From assembly GCA_002448975.1 (NCBI GenBank), contig DKBO01000009.1:8900-15146 (forward strand): DNA of 6,247 nt, given 5' to 3'. The stretch comes from Nitrospiraceae bacterium UBA6898 (GTDB taxonomy: Bacteria > Nitrospirota > Thermodesulfovibrionia > Thermodesulfovibrionales > UBA6898). Shown here piece after piece: positions 5,783-6,247 of this stretch (its first letter is position 1; each line of letters begins with the position of its first letter). Made by a program: the position numbers and the translations under genes. A model generated the notes under the pieces. The model worked only from the letters and a program-made list of their open reading frames with translations, was not told where the DNA came from and searched no databases.

Positions 5783-6247
5783 ATGGGTTTTGTACCTGCC
5801 TATCGTCTGTTGCAGACAGCCACGCTTGAAGAAAGGGTTGAGCGTCTTGAGAGGATACTACAGGACTGCACTCTCTGTCCCCGTCAGTGCCATGTGGACA
5901 GGAGTATCGGGGAAAAAGGTTACTGCAGGACAGGTTCGCTGCCGTTTGTTTCGAGCTGGGGACCTCATATGGGGGAGGAACGCCCTCTTGTGGGCAGGGG
6001 AGGGTCCGGCACGATCTTTTTCAGCAACTGCAACCTTGGGTGCCTCTTCTGCCAGAATTACACCATCAGCCGCCTCGGCGAGGGATACCCGGTTTCCTCC
6101 GATGAGTTCGCCGCCATCATGGTGGAGCTTCAGCACCGCGGCTGCCACAACATCAACTTCGTGAGCCCGAGCCATGTCGTGGCCGCGATCCTGGAAGGCG
6201 TGGAGATCGCCGCGGAGCGGGGACTCCGCCTGCCCCTCGTCTACAAC
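5783..6247 (+). CDS. PflX-like radical SAM protein (COG1313), 5' part
   Basis: The frame is open from ATG 5783 to the window edge, giving the first 155 residues. After a short helical lead with charged repeats (about 15-27) comes a Cys cluster, CTLCPRQCHVDR (Cys29, Cys32, Cys36) and GYC (Cys48), followed by the radical SAM motif CNLGCLFC (Cys83, Cys87, Cys90). The latter is the CxxxCxxC that holds the 4Fe-4S cluster cleaving S-adenosylmethionine. This order, plus HRGCHNINFVSPSHV (118-132) and PLVYN at the cut edge, matches the PflX group, relatives of pyruvate formate-lyase activating enzyme. Members are widespread in anaerobes, and their substrate is not established to my knowledge; the N-terminal cysteines may bind an extra cluster. 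It is divergent from lysS with 380 bases between the start codons. The remainder of the protein lies outside the window. Confidence 0.88.
   Translation, partial: MGFVPAYRLLQTATLEERVERLERILQDCTLCPRQCHVDRSIGEKGYCRTGSLPFVSSWGPHMGEERPLVGRGGSGTIFFSNCNLGCLFCQNYTISRLGEGYPVSSDEFAAIMVELQHRGCHNINFVSPSHVVAAILEGVEIAAERGLRLPLVYN

Noticed and set aside
5790..6164. Plus-strand frame overlapping the radical SAM gene
   Set aside because: It is a shifted-frame shadow; the frame from 5783 holds the Cys motifs and continues open to the edge.

Overview
The window comes from a Gram-negative bacterium. It carries a lipoprotein-sorting (Lol) ABC system, a predicted lipoprotein and a secreted NosL-type protein. The gene mix (lysS-lolC/E-lolD, a NosL protein, a stand-alone DUF2318 lipoprotein, a PflX-like radical SAM protein) would fit an anaerobic or facultative lineage such as Nitrospirota or Desulfobacterota. 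This placement is inference from gene content; no rRNA or other phylogenetic marker was compared.

Layout. Bases 1-919 (+) hold the last 79 codons of an FtsX/MacB-type ABC permease and, one base after its stop, a complete 225-residue ABC ATPase. These end head-on against a leftward block. Read 5' to 3' on the minus strand, that block is lysS (5402-3921), lolC/E (3820-2591), lolD (2598-1927), a NosL-family protein (1874-1380) and a DUF2318 lipoprotein (1387-920). lysS has a near-consensus sigma70-type promoter. A second candidate promoter lies in the 3' end of lolD, just ahead of nosL. Two junctions in this block, lolC/E-lolD and nosL-DUF2318, are 8-base start/stop overlaps of the ATGAGTRA type. 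To the right of lysS lies a 326-base stretch without a clear gene, holding a small hairpin and a short protein-like open frame. A rightward PflX-like (COG1313) radical SAM gene then starts at 5783 and runs off the window.

How the genes may work together. LolC/E plus LolD would release lipoproteins from the inner membrane; their product could include the DUF2318 lipoprotein encoded two genes downstream. DUF2318 and NosL domains both carry Cys motifs suited to metal or redox work outside the cytoplasm. DUF2318 proteins are known neighbours of FtsX-type permeases and ATPases in iron-uptake loci such as the Campylobacter p19 region. The convergent permease/ATPase pair may therefore be functionally linked to NosL and DUF2318 despite lying on the other strand. 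That link is a hypothesis. Most of the window is recognisable and ordinary; nothing in it is clearly a new system.
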